A stretch of 43,866 nucleotides of DNA from an uncultured Gordonibacter sp. (lineage in GTDB: Bacteria; Actinomycetota; Coriobacteriia; Coriobacteriales; Eggerthellaceae): positions 1-43,866 of the forward strand of contig CAJFVW010000040.1 of assembly GCA_904420575.1 (NCBI GenBank). Reading direction: 5' to 3'. The position numbers and the translations under genes were made by a program. This document shows positions 35,172-42,921 of the stretch, in pieces (within the stretch, counting starts at the first letter, position 1; the number at the start of each line of letters is the position of its first letter). The notes under the pieces were generated by a model. That model made no database searches. It was not told where the DNA came from and saw only the letters and a list, made by a program, of their open reading frames with translations.

Positions 35172-36608
35172 CTACGAATCGAACTCCTGCACGAGGGTGA
35201 TCATGTCTTGGCGGTTGCTCACTCCGAGCTTCTGGTAGATGCGGGAGGTATGGGTCTTCACGGTCCCTTCGGCAAGGAACAGGGTGTTCTGGATATACGT
35301 TCGATTCCTTCCCTGTGCCAACAGGACGAACACCTCGGTTTCGCGAGGCGACAGCCCATAGCTTTCGGCTATGCGGCAGAACAGCTCTTCCCCGCTCGAG
35401 GCATCCTGCGGCTTGCGGTCGGGCGCCTTCGGCTCGCCCGCCCTCCCCGAACGGAAGAGCAGCATCATGACCACAATGAAGAAGTACATTGCCAGCACGA
35501 TCAGGATGCTGCTCAATTCCACCTTGTCCTGCAGAAGAAGCGCATAGGCGATCGAGAACACCCCGTACACCGAGTAGCCAATGCCCACCACCCGGTATGG
35601 ATGGATGTTGAGGCTGCGGATGGAAAGCGCGATGAGTGCCCAATGGAACAGCTGAGAAAAAAGCTCGACGAACGTCGTGAGGATGTAGCTGGTCCATTCG
35701 GTGAGTCCCATCAGATGCCCAACCTGGGGGTCAAGAAGGAAGAAGCCGCCGAGTATCACCAGGAAGGGAGGCAGGAAGCGCGTGATCATGTCATCGCCCT
35801 GCTCCTCGACCAGCGTGATCCGCGCAAAGAAGATCATGAGCGCGATCACGACGAGGAACCCCAGGCCGTCGATGATGTTTTCCACCTCGTATTCGCTTCC
35901 CCAATAACCCATCTTGCTCAGGCCCCGCACGAGCGCGCGCAGCACCGGAAGCAGAATAAGGAGCACCAGCAGCACGCGGCGGTCGGGCTCGGGGACCTTC
36001 GGCAGCTCGGCCAGGTCAAGCGTTTCAGAAGACCGGTCGAGCGCCCGCTGCCCGACCGCGACCATCGCGAAACAGACGATCGGCGACGCAACCGCCACCG
36101 CCACATGCGCGGAAGCGGGTCCATACATATTGACAAGGCTGGTCAGAATGGTCTTGGCAACAAGGCTGGCGGCCAATATCATGACCACCGTCACATAGTC
36201 GTCTTCATAGGCGACCTCGCACACAAGATGGACGGCCAGCCAGCCATATCCCACCCCGATCAGGAACAGGCAGCCTGCACACAGGTAGCTGACCGGCAAG
36301 AACGGGACGGCTTCCGGAAAGGAGAACAGAACGGTCGCCACAATGGACACCGTCGCAACGCCCCCTCCGACCATCCTGTCGAAACGCTTGAGCACTCGGG
36401 GCAGGGCCATGTAGAAGGCCGTGGACAGCGTCAGTCCCGCAAGGAACAGCACGCGGGCGTTCGCGATCTCCTGAACGGCATCCGCGCTGGCGAAGAACCC
36501 CGACCCATGGCCCACCAAGTCAGACCATACGCTCAACAGCGCAAGTCCCGTCACCGTGCAGACGGGAAGCGTCCAATCCCGTATCTTCATGTCTCTGCGT
36601 TGCGCCAT
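35172..36608 (-). CDS. Membrane-bound LuxR-family transcriptional regulator
   Basis: 478 residues. About 12 hydrophobic helices occupy residues 10-390. A C-terminal LuxR helix-turn-helix (YGLSPRETEVFVLLAQGRN, then EGTVKTHTSRIYQKLGVSN) ends the protein. It is the second regulator of this design here and stands divergently from the exported flavoprotein gene at 36827, which it most likely controls. ATG 36608 follows GGGGAGG on the minus strand; the upstream extension of the frame runs into the shared promoter region. The signal sensed is unknown. Confidence 0.87.
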   Translation of the reverse strand: MAQRRDMKIRDWTLPVCTVTGLALLSVWSDLVGHGSGFFASADAVQEIANARVLFLAGLTLSTAFYMALPRVLKRFDRMVGGGVATVSIVATVLFSFPEAVPFLPVSYLCAGCLFLIGVGYGWLAVHLVCEVAYEDDYVTVVMILAASLVAKTILTSLVNMYGPASAHVAVAVASPIVCFAMVAVGQRALDRSSETLDLAELPKVPEPDRRVLLVLLILLPVLRALVRGLSKMGYWGSEYEVENIIDGLGFLVVIALMIFFARITLVEEQGDDMITRFLPPFLVILGGFFLLDPQVGHLMGLTEWTSYILTTFVELFSQLFHWALIALSIRSLNIHPYRVVGIGYSVYGVFSIAYALLLQDKVELSSILIVLAMYFFIVVMMLLFRSGRAGEPKAPDRKPQDASSGEELFCRIAESYGLSPRETEVFVLLAQGRNRTYIQNTLFLAEGTVKTHTSRIYQKLGVSNRQDMITLVQEFDS

Positions 36609-36826
36609 GCGCCTCCCCTTGCATCGATCGCAGAATAGCACAATGCCCGCAGCAGGCGGTGGCGACGAAGCCGGAATATGCACGGTTCAGGACACAATCA
36701 TCCTTTTCGGGCACACGGATCGGCCGGTTTTAAGGCGTTTCGGGAGACGCTGCCGGAACACGCCTCGCCCTATGATCGGCACGATCCGTCATTCGGGATC
36801 CCGATGGAAACGATGAAAGGGGAACC

Positions 36827-38416
36827 ATGGAACAGAAGACGAAACTCACGCGCCGTTCGTTCATTGGGGGCGCCGCTGCGCTCGCTGCCGGAGCGGCAGC
36901 GGGGCTCGCGGGCTGTGCCGCGAACGGGCAACAGGCCACCGAAGGGAAGGCAGGCACAACGGAAAGCTGGGACGAAGAGTTCGACGTCGTCGTGTGCGGC
37001 GCAGGGATCGCCGGACTTGCGGCGGCCATCACGGTGGCTGTCGAAGGCGACGGGGCATCGTGCCTGCTGATGGAGAAGGAGCCGTCGCCGAACGGCAACA
37101 GCCCGTTCTGTGCAGGCAGCATGCTCTACTGCGATGACGCGGACGCATTCATGACCTACCTGGACGCGATGATTGGAGACAGCACGCCCGACGACGTCAA
37201 GCGTGCCTTCGCCGAAGAACTCACCCACAACCTCACATGGCTCTACGATCTGGGAGCCAAGGAGGAATGGCTGGAGGTGGGCCCGCCCGACGACGTCAAA
37301 CTTGGCGAGTGGCCTGAACTCCCCAACGACAACACCTATGGCCGCATCAAGTTCAAGACCGATGGCGACGGCCCGAAGCACGTGTTCCAGTTCTTCCTGG
37401 ACACCATGCAGAGCCATGCCGACGCCGTGACCTACCGCACCTCGACGGCCATGGAGTCGCTTGTCCAAGACCCGCAGACGAAGACCATTCTGGGCGTCGT
37501 CGACACCGACGGCAAACGCTACAAGGCGAACAAGGGCGTCATCGTGTGCACCGGCGGATTCGAAAGCGACGCGGATATGCTGTACAACTACACGGGCGTG
37601 AAAGGCGTGTTCCCCTACGCCGGCAAGGCGAACACAGGCGACGGACATAGGGCCTGCATGAAGGTGGGCGCCGACTTCTGGCACATGGCCGGCGGAGCCC
37701 AGTACTGGATGGCCCTGCGCGACCTCGAGAACACGGAATTCGTCTCCACCGTGTGGAACTTCACCACGAAACAGCACGGCATCACCGTCGGCGTCAACGG
37801 GCGGAGGTTCTATCAGGACTACGACGCCTGCTCGTGCCCGACGACCCCCTATGCCGAGGCCGACTCCGACCCGAAGCTCAACGTGGGGTATCGCCATGGC
37901 ATCACGCAGTTCGGCGGGAACTGGACGCATCTGCCCTTCCCCGAGAAGGCCTGGTTCGTGTTCGACGCGGAGGGCCTGGCCGCAGGGGCGTTTCCCGAAG
38001 ACAAGTCGGCCGACCCCGTAGCCGACGGATGGGCTTTGAGCGCCGCCAGCATAGAAGAGCTTGCCGAAGCCATCGAAGTGCCGTCCGACGAGCTTGCCAA
38101 GACGGTCGGCCAATGGAACGACTATTGCGAACGCGGCGAGGACCTGGCATTCTACCGTCCTGCAGACACGCTGCAGCCGGTCAAGACGCCACCGTTCTAC
38201 GCGATGGTCTGCGTGCCGGCCATGCTTAACACCGACGGAGGGCCGGTACGTGGCCCACACGCGGAAGTGCTCGATCCCTTTGGCGAGCCCATTCCCCATC
38301 TGTACACCGCCGGCGAGTTCGGATCGGTGTGGGGACACCTCTATCAGGGAACCGGCAACGTCGGCGAGTGCGCGGCGTTCGGTCGCATCTCGGCGCGAAG
38401 CGCCTTGGCCAACTAG
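36827..38416 (+). CDS. Tat-exported FAD-dependent reductase (fumarate reductase flavoprotein family)
   Basis: 529 residues. N-terminal Tat motif LTRRSFIGG and lipobox LAGC (Cys30) predict an exported lipoprotein. The FAD-binding Rossmann motif VVVCGAGIAGLAAAI (residues ~54-68) starts an FAD_binding_2/fumarate reductase-like domain extending to the end; the terminal STGTGNVGECAAF-like block reads YQGTGNVGECAAFGR. There is no FMN-binding or heme domain, so an external electron carrier is needed. The substrate is unknown; Eggerthellaceae paralogues act on diverse dietary, drug and steroid-like unsaturated compounds. ATG 36827 follows GAAAGGGG. Divergent membrane LuxR gene 35172-36608 is the likely regulator. 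Confidence 0.87.
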   Translation: MEQKTKLTRRSFIGGAAALAAGAAAGLAGCAANGQQATEGKAGTTESWDEEFDVVVCGAGIAGLAAAITVAVEGDGASCLLMEKEPSPNGNSPFCAGSMLYCDDADAFMTYLDAMIGDSTPDDVKRAFAEELTHNLTWLYDLGAKEEWLEVGPPDDVKLGEWPELPNDNTYGRIKFKTDGDGPKHVFQFFLDTMQSHADAVTYRTSTAMESLVQDPQTKTILGVVDTDGKRYKANKGVIVCTGGFESDADMLYNYTGVKGVFPYAGKANTGDGHRACMKVGADFWHMAGGAQYWMALRDLENTEFVSTVWNFTTKQHGITVGVNGRRFYQDYDACSCPTTPYAEADSDPKLNVGYRHGITQFGGNWTHLPFPEKAWFVFDAEGLAAGAFPEDKSADPVADGWALSAASIEELAEAIEVPSDELAKTVGQWNDYCERGEDLAFYRPADTLQPVKTPPFYAMVCVPAMLNTDGGPVRGPHAEVLDPFGEPIPHLYTAGEFGSVWGHLYQGTGNVGECAAFGRISARSALAN

Positions 38417-38438
38417 CACAGGCCGAGAACTGGCGCTG

Positions 38439-38471
38439 CAAGGGGCGGCCCAATTTCCCGGCCGCCCCTTG
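38439..38471. terminator. Hairpin between convergent genes
   Basis: CAAGGGGCGGCC (38439-38450) and GGCCGCCCCTTG (38460-38471) make a perfect 12-bp stem with a nine-base loop, 22 bases after the flavoprotein stop. It lacks a T-run but sits where transcripts from both sides should end. Confidence 0.65.
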
Positions 38472-38551
38472 GCTTCGATGGCGGCACGCTGTCTGTTCCA
38501 TACGCGACGGCGCCTTCGTGTTGAAATGGATGATCCCTTTGCCGCCTGTGG

Positions 38552-39550
38552 CTACTTCCCCCGCTCGGACAGCAGCAGACCGGCGATGGTCAGAAGCACG
38601 CCCAGCACCACCAGGGGCGTGAGCGGCTCGCCGAGCACGGCGGCGGACGCCAGCACGGTGAGCGCCGGCACCAGATAGATGTAGAGGCTCGTCCTTACCG
38701 GACCCAGTTCGCGCACGGCCACGTTCCACGTGACGAAGCAGAGCGCACTGGCGCCGAGTCCCAGAAACGCCAGGTTGCCCCATACTTCAGGCAAGGCAAG
38801 CGCGACCCAGTCGGGCGAGAAGCCCAGGACGGGCAGCGCCGGCAGCATGAACAGCAGGCCCCAGACGAACGTGCGGCGCGTCACCAGGATGCTGTCGTAG
38901 CCGAAGCCGGAGAGCTTCTTCGTGACCAGCGAGTACACCGCCCACGTGGCCGCCGCCGCCAGCGCCAGCCCCACGCCCGCCAAGCCGGCGCCGCCGAGCA
39001 GGCCCGCATCCGCGTCTGCCGCACCGCCGGCGAACGTGACCAGGCACACTCCTGCCATGGCCACCACGAAACCGACGAAGAAGGGCGCATGCAGGCGCTC
39101 CTTCAGCACGATGGCCGACGCCAGGCCGGTGAACAGCGGCGCCGCCGCCACGACCACGCCCACGATGGAGGCCGTGGTGAACGTGAGCGCGATGTTCTCC
39201 AGCAGGTAGTACAGCGTGATGCCCGTCGCGCCCGCCAGCATGAACCAGCGTTCTTCCGCGAACCCGCGCACGTGCAGGCGGCGCGGCCTCAGCGCGGCCA
39301 ACGCCACAAAGCCTATCACGAAGCGGAAGAACAGTATCTCCACTGGCGCGAAATGCACCAGCAGCACCTTCGTGGACACGAACGTGACCGCCCACACCAA
39401 CACGGTGACCAGCGCAACCACGTGTCCGCGCACCAGCGGGCGGCGTCCTGCCGCGGCCGCGTCAACGAGCGCGTCCACGGCCGCATCTCCGAGCGCTTCC
39501 CCACCCGTGCCTGCCCCCGTTTCCGCGCCCGTTTCTCCAACGACTTCCAT
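38552..39550 (-). CDS. EamA/DMT-superfamily transporter
   Basis: 332 residues. After a ~40-residue Gly/Glu/Ala-rich N-terminal extension come ten membrane helices in two EamA repeats (first begins HVVALVTVLVWAVTFVSTKV, second GLALAAAATWAVYSLVTKKL). Such proteins export metabolites or amino acids. ATG 39550 follows GGAGG. It is 27 bases downstream of the threonine aldolase gene on the same strand, so the two are probably co-transcribed and may deal with related amino acids (inference). Confidence 0.85.
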   Translation of the reverse strand: MEVVGETGAETGAGTGGEALGDAAVDALVDAAAAGRRPLVRGHVVALVTVLVWAVTFVSTKVLLVHFAPVEILFFRFVIGFVALAALRPRRLHVRGFAEERWFMLAGATGITLYYLLENIALTFTTASIVGVVVAAAPLFTGLASAIVLKERLHAPFFVGFVVAMAGVCLVTFAGGAADADAGLLGGAGLAGVGLALAAAATWAVYSLVTKKLSGFGYDSILVTRRTFVWGLLFMLPALPVLGFSPDWVALALPEVWGNLAFLGLGASALCFVTWNVAVRELGPVRTSLYIYLVPALTVLASAAVLGEPLTPLVVLGVLLTIAGLLLSERGK

Positions 39551-39577
39551 CAGTTCGCGTCCTCCATTGGCGCGCCC

Positions 39578-40705
39578 TCAGGCGAGCTTGCCCGCCCGAG
39601 CCAGCGCCTCGATGTCGGCCACCAGGGCGTCGACGTCTTCCGGCTTCGTGCTCCAGCTGGTGCAGAACCGCACACAGCTGTGCGCGCCGTCGATGCGCTG
39701 CTCGTATTCGAACACGTACTTCTTCGCCAGGTCGTCCAGCACGCGGTCGGGCATGACGACGAACTGCTGGTTCGTCGGGCTCTCGATGAAGAACGGCACG
39801 CCGGCCTGGGCGAACGCCGCCTTGATGCGCAGCGCCTGTTCGTCGGCTTGGCGGGCGATGGCCAGGTAGAGGGGCTCTTGGGCCGGGGCTTCCGAGGCAC
39901 GCCCGTCGGTTGCCGGCGTGGGTTCGCCGGTGCTTTCGCCATTAGCCGGCTCGAACAGCGTCGCGAACTGCAGGCCCAGAAGCCAGCCTTTCGCCAGCAT
40001 CGCGCCGTTCTGCTTCATGTTGCTGCGGAAGCCCTCGTGCAGGGCAGGGTTCGTGAGCACGATCGCTTCGCCGAAAAGCGCGCCGCACTTCGTGCCGCCC
40101 ACGGTGAACGCGTCGGTCAGACGCGCAAGGTCGGCCATCGTCACGTCGGACTCCGGCGCGGCCAGGCCGTAGCTGAGGCGGGCGCCGTCCACGAACAGGT
40201 ACAGCCCGTGTTCCCGGCACACGGCGGACAGGTCTTCCAGCTCGCGCTTCGAATACAGCGTGCCGAACTCGGAGGTGTAGGACAGGTAGACCATCTTGGG
40301 CTGCACGATGTGTTCGGGCACGGTGCTGGTCTCGAAGTCGCGCGCCACTTCTTCCACCTGCGCGGCCGCGATCTTGCCGTCGGTGCCGGGCAAAGCCTGG
40401 ATCTTGTGGCCGACGTGCTCCACCGCGCCCGTCTCGTGTTCGTTGATGTGCCCCGTATCGGCACTGATGACACTCTGGTACGGTCGCAACGCCGAAGCGA
40501 TCACCAGGAAGTTCGCCTGCGTGCCGCCCACCACGAAATGCACGGCGGCCTCCGGGGCTTCCGCCTGCGCGCGGATGGCCTGCGCCCCGCGCTCGCACCA
40601 AGCGTCCAGCCCGTAGCCGGGATGGCTCTCCGCGTTCGTCGCCACCAGCGCCTCGATGACGCGCGGGTGCGCCCCGCAGTTGTAGTCGTTGTTGAACCGT
40701 ATCAA
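39578..40705 (-). CDS. Threonine aldolase-family PLP enzyme
   Basis: 375 residues, fold type I PLP enzyme. The Schiff-base lysine is Lys206 in TVGGTKCGALFG; other landmarks are GGTQANFLVIA (60-70), HINEHETGA with the PLP-stacking His, and the Asp173 region FVDGARLSYGL. It cleaves L-threonine or L-allo-threonine to glycine and acetaldehyde, or related beta-hydroxy amino acids. A ~25-residue Gly/Glu/Pro/Thr-rich insertion near 252-278 interrupts the C-terminal part. The start is TTG at 40705, preceded by GAGGAGG; no ATG or GTG fits better. Confidence 0.88.
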   Translation of the reverse strand: MIRFNNDYNCGAHPRVIEALVATNAESHPGYGLDAWCERGAQAIRAQAEAPEAAVHFVVGGTQANFLVIASALRPYQSVISADTGHINEHETGAVEHVGHKIQALPGTDGKIAAAQVEEVARDFETSTVPEHIVQPKMVYLSYTSEFGTLYSKRELEDLSAVCREHGLYLFVDGARLSYGLAAPESDVTMADLARLTDAFTVGGTKCGALFGEAIVLTNPALHEGFRSNMKQNGAMLAKGWLLGLQFATLFEPANGESTGEPTPATDGRASEAPAQEPLYLAIARQADEQALRIKAAFAQAGVPFFIESPTNQQFVVMPDRVLDDLAKKYVFEYEQRIDGAHSCVRFCTSWSTKPEDVDALVADIEALARAGKLA

Positions 40706-40979
40706 CGTGCCGCCTCCTCAAACCTGCTTTCTCGACCGTTCGTATGGTACCCGAAAACCGGCCTGGGGAAAGGAAGGTTCGCAAGGATTGCGGAAGCCGC
40801 CATGCAAACGGAAGCGGCGCATTCGGAAGCCGCGGTCGCGGCGGCGGAGTGCCGACGACAGAGGCCGCAGGCAAAAGGGGACGCGCGGCGAGGCGGGCAC
40901 CTCACCGCCAGGCAACGGATGGATGCCCGGCCGGCGCCATGGCGCGCGGCGGCGCAGCGCCCGTGGTACCGTGTCTCCC

Positions 40980-41411
40980 ATGAGCAAGAAACGCCGAAAC
41001 AACCAGCAGGCCGCCTCCGGCAACGCCACTTCCCCAACGCCCTCCAAGGCGAGGAAGGCCGTCGTCGTCGGCCGTTGGGGCATAGCGGTCGCCTTGGCCG
41101 TCGTGGTGGTGGCGGCGTCCGGCCTTGGCGGCCTGTCCGCCTTCGCGCGCGGCGTCGCCTGTGCGGCGCTGGCATTTTTGCTCGCCAACGCGCTCTGGCA
41201 GCACATGTCGTTGGAACGGGCAGGCGCGCTGGCCTTCGTATGCGCCGTTGCCGTGGGAATAGTCAGCGTGCTGGTGGGCCAGGCGGCCTTGCGGTCGGGC
41301 TTTTCCCCGTTCGACTGGGCGGCCGTCGTGGCGGGAGCCGCCATAGGGACCCTTGTCGCGCGTCCGATGCTCCGCAAGATCGACCGCCTCTCGAAATCCG
41401 CCGTGCCCTGA
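40980..41411 (+). CDS. Small hypothetical membrane protein
   Basis: 143 residues. A basic, Gln/Ser-rich N-terminus (MSKKRRNNQQAASGNATS) is followed by four predicted membrane helices and a short basic tail. No family is recognised. It is divergent from the aldolase gene with 274 bases between them, a region with no other supported gene. The ribosome binding site is weak, but the hydrophobic periodicity argues for a real protein. Confidence 0.65.
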   Translation: MSKKRRNNQQAASGNATSPTPSKARKAVVVGRWGIAVALAVVVVAASGLGGLSAFARGVACAALAFLLANALWQHMSLERAGALAFVCAVAVGIVSVLVGQAALRSGFSPFDWAAVVAGAAIGTLVARPMLRKIDRLSKSAVP

Positions 41412-41460
41412 GCCGCCCTCTCCCTCGCGTCACGCGCGGCGCTTCGCCGCCTCCCGCACG

Positions 41461-41949
41461 TCACGCGCGGCGCGCACCCTTCCTCCGCGACGAGAAGGCA
41501 AGCCCGGCGGCGATGGCCGCGACCACGACCAGGCTCGTCCCCACCGCACAGACGCTTTGCAGGTGGAACAGCGGGATGCCCACCAGCATGCCGATGACGT
41601 ACGGAACGAGCCATACCAGCCACACGACGGTGCTGAACCGATGGAACGCCGTGCGAGCCCGACCCGACCCTCGCACGTACACCCAGGTCGCCCACGTGGC
41701 ATGCACGAGCATGAGGGCGATGGCCAGCATTCCCGAAATGCCGTGGATTCCGAATCCCGCCGCCTGCCCCCCAGCGGCCATGTTCGTCATGAGGGCCGTG
41801 CCCGTGGTGTCGAACACGAGCCCGCACCAGAAGCAAGCCAGATGGGATCGTCTGAGCGATCCGCTCTTCCGTTCGGAGAAGACTCCCACCGTGTAGAAAA
41901 CCAATGCCAGCGTGATCGCCGCACTTGCCGCAACCAGTTCGATGTCCAT
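41461..41949 (-). CDS. HsmA/TIGR03987-like membrane protein
   Basis: 162 residues with four to five membrane helices. The sequence ITLALVFYTVGVFSERKSG, then HLACFWCGLVFDTTGTALM, then HGISGMLAIALMLVHATWAT and FHRFSTVVWLVWLVPYVIGM matches the TIGR03987/HsmA family of small bacterial membrane proteins, whose function is poorly defined. ATG 41949 follows AAAGGAAG. It is divergent from the TetR gene, with a 42-bp palindrome between them, so it is probably the regulated target. Confidence 0.75.
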   Translation of the reverse strand: MDIELVAASAAITLALVFYTVGVFSERKSGSLRRSHLACFWCGLVFDTTGTALMTNMAAGGQAAGFGIHGISGMLAIALMLVHATWATWVYVRGSGRARTAFHRFSTVVWLVWLVPYVIGMLVGIPLFHLQSVCAVGTSLVVVAAIAAGLAFSSRRKGARRA

Positions 41950-42087
41950 GATGCTTCCTTTCTTGGCGCCTCTCCGGCACCGAGTCGTATTTCGCGGCGC
42001 TTTCCCCAGCGCCCCACCCCGCGTCCGCCTGGCGCCCGTCGGCACCACGGTGCGTCCTGTGCTTGCCTTGTCGCTGAATCCATTGTC

Positions 42088-42129
42088 CCTATGATGAACA
42101 TTGTTCATATGAACAATGTTCATCATAGG
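42088..42129. promoter_or_regulatory. 42-bp perfect palindrome, likely TetR operator
   Basis: The sequence is perfectly self-complementary about 42108/42109. Each half contains its own 13-base inverted repeat, TGAACATTGTTCA (left) and TGAACAATGTTCA (right), so it may hold two adjacent dimer sites. It lies in the divergent hsmA-like/tetR intergenic region. Confidence 0.85.
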
Positions 42130-42203
42130 CGGGCACGAAAGGACCGGCAAGGAGATTTCTCGCTCTTCACATCCTCTTCACCAACGCGCCTTCTTCCCGC
42201 CTT

Positions 42204-42222
42204 TACAATGAATGGTGTTCAT
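42204..42222 (+). promoter_or_regulatory. Third TetR-type half-palindrome overlapping a -10 box
   Basis: ATGAATGGTGTTCAT (42208-42222) repeats the TGAA...TTCA pattern of the large palindrome and overlaps TACAAT (42204-42209), a probable -10 of the tetR gene. This suggests autoregulation. Confidence 0.6.
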
Positions 42223-42266
42223 GCGGGCTTGGCGCTATTTGGGCGCCTGCTCTGGGAAGGATTCTC

Positions 42267-42836
42267 ATGGGAAGCGAAGCGACCATCAGCAAACAGCGCA
42301 TTCTCGACGCGGCGTTCGCCTTGGCCATGAGCAAGGGGCTTGCGTCCTTGAGCATCCGTGCCGTCGCAGGCGCCTGCTCGGTGGCCGTTGGGACCATCTA
42401 CAACTACTATCCGGCAAAGGGCGACCTGATTGCAGACGTGGTGGAACGATTCTGGAAGCAGGCCGTCACGGACGAGCTCATGCGGCCCTTCCCCGGCGAA
42501 GGCTTCGTCGAATTCTGCGAGCGTCTGTCCCACGAGCTTCACGGCATTTTCGGCGGATTCCGCGACACCTGGCTCGTCCAGATGGCCATGATGGACCGCC
42601 CGAGCCTGGAGGAAAGCCGCAGGAAGGAAGCGGCCTATTTCGAGCACGTGCGCGCGGGCCTCGAGGCCGTCCTCGCAAGCGACGCGCGCGTCGATCCGGG
42701 CGTGTTCGACGCCCAATTCACGCGCAGCGGCCTGTGCGCCTTCGTGTGGGAGTCGATCGTGGCCTCGCTTCGCCACGAAGAAGACCAGCAGAGCGCATTG
42801 TTTGCGCTGCTTCGGCACACGTTGTACCGCGCGTGA
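42267..42836 (+). CDS. TetR-family transcriptional regulator
   Basis: 189 residues. The N-terminal helix-turn-helix is typical: ISKQRILDAAFALAMSKGLA, then SIRAVAGACSVAVGTIYNYY and PAKGDLI. The C-terminal ligand-binding helices are diverged, with no recognisable ligand. ATG 42267 is 45 bases after a TGAA...TTCA site and 138 after the 42-bp palindrome. It most likely represses itself and the divergent HsmA-like gene. Confidence 0.92.
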   Translation: MGSEATISKQRILDAAFALAMSKGLASLSIRAVAGACSVAVGTIYNYYPAKGDLIADVVERFWKQAVTDELMRPFPGEGFVEFCERLSHELHGIFGGFRDTWLVQMAMMDRPSLEESRRKEAAYFEHVRAGLEAVLASDARVDPGVFDAQFTRSGLCAFVWESIVASLRHEEDQQSALFALLRHTLYRA

Positions 42837-42857
42837 GCAAACCGCGCCGCCATTCGT

Positions 42858-42863
42858 TATAAT
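42858..42863 (+). promoter_or_regulatory. Consensus -10 box ahead of the GMP synthase gene
   Basis: TATAAT at 42858-42863 lies 59 bases before ATG 42922, directly after the tetR stop. The -35 position (42835-42840, GAGCAA) is weak. Confidence 0.6.
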
Positions 42864-42921
42864 TTCGCTCATCGTCTTTCAAGCGTCACGAGAACGACCA
42901 CGGAAAAGAAGGAGCAGCCCC

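Noticed and set aside
42219-42872. Minus-strand frame opposite the TetR gene
   Set aside because: Antisense to a canonical TetR helix-turn-helix protein and lacks a ribosome binding site.
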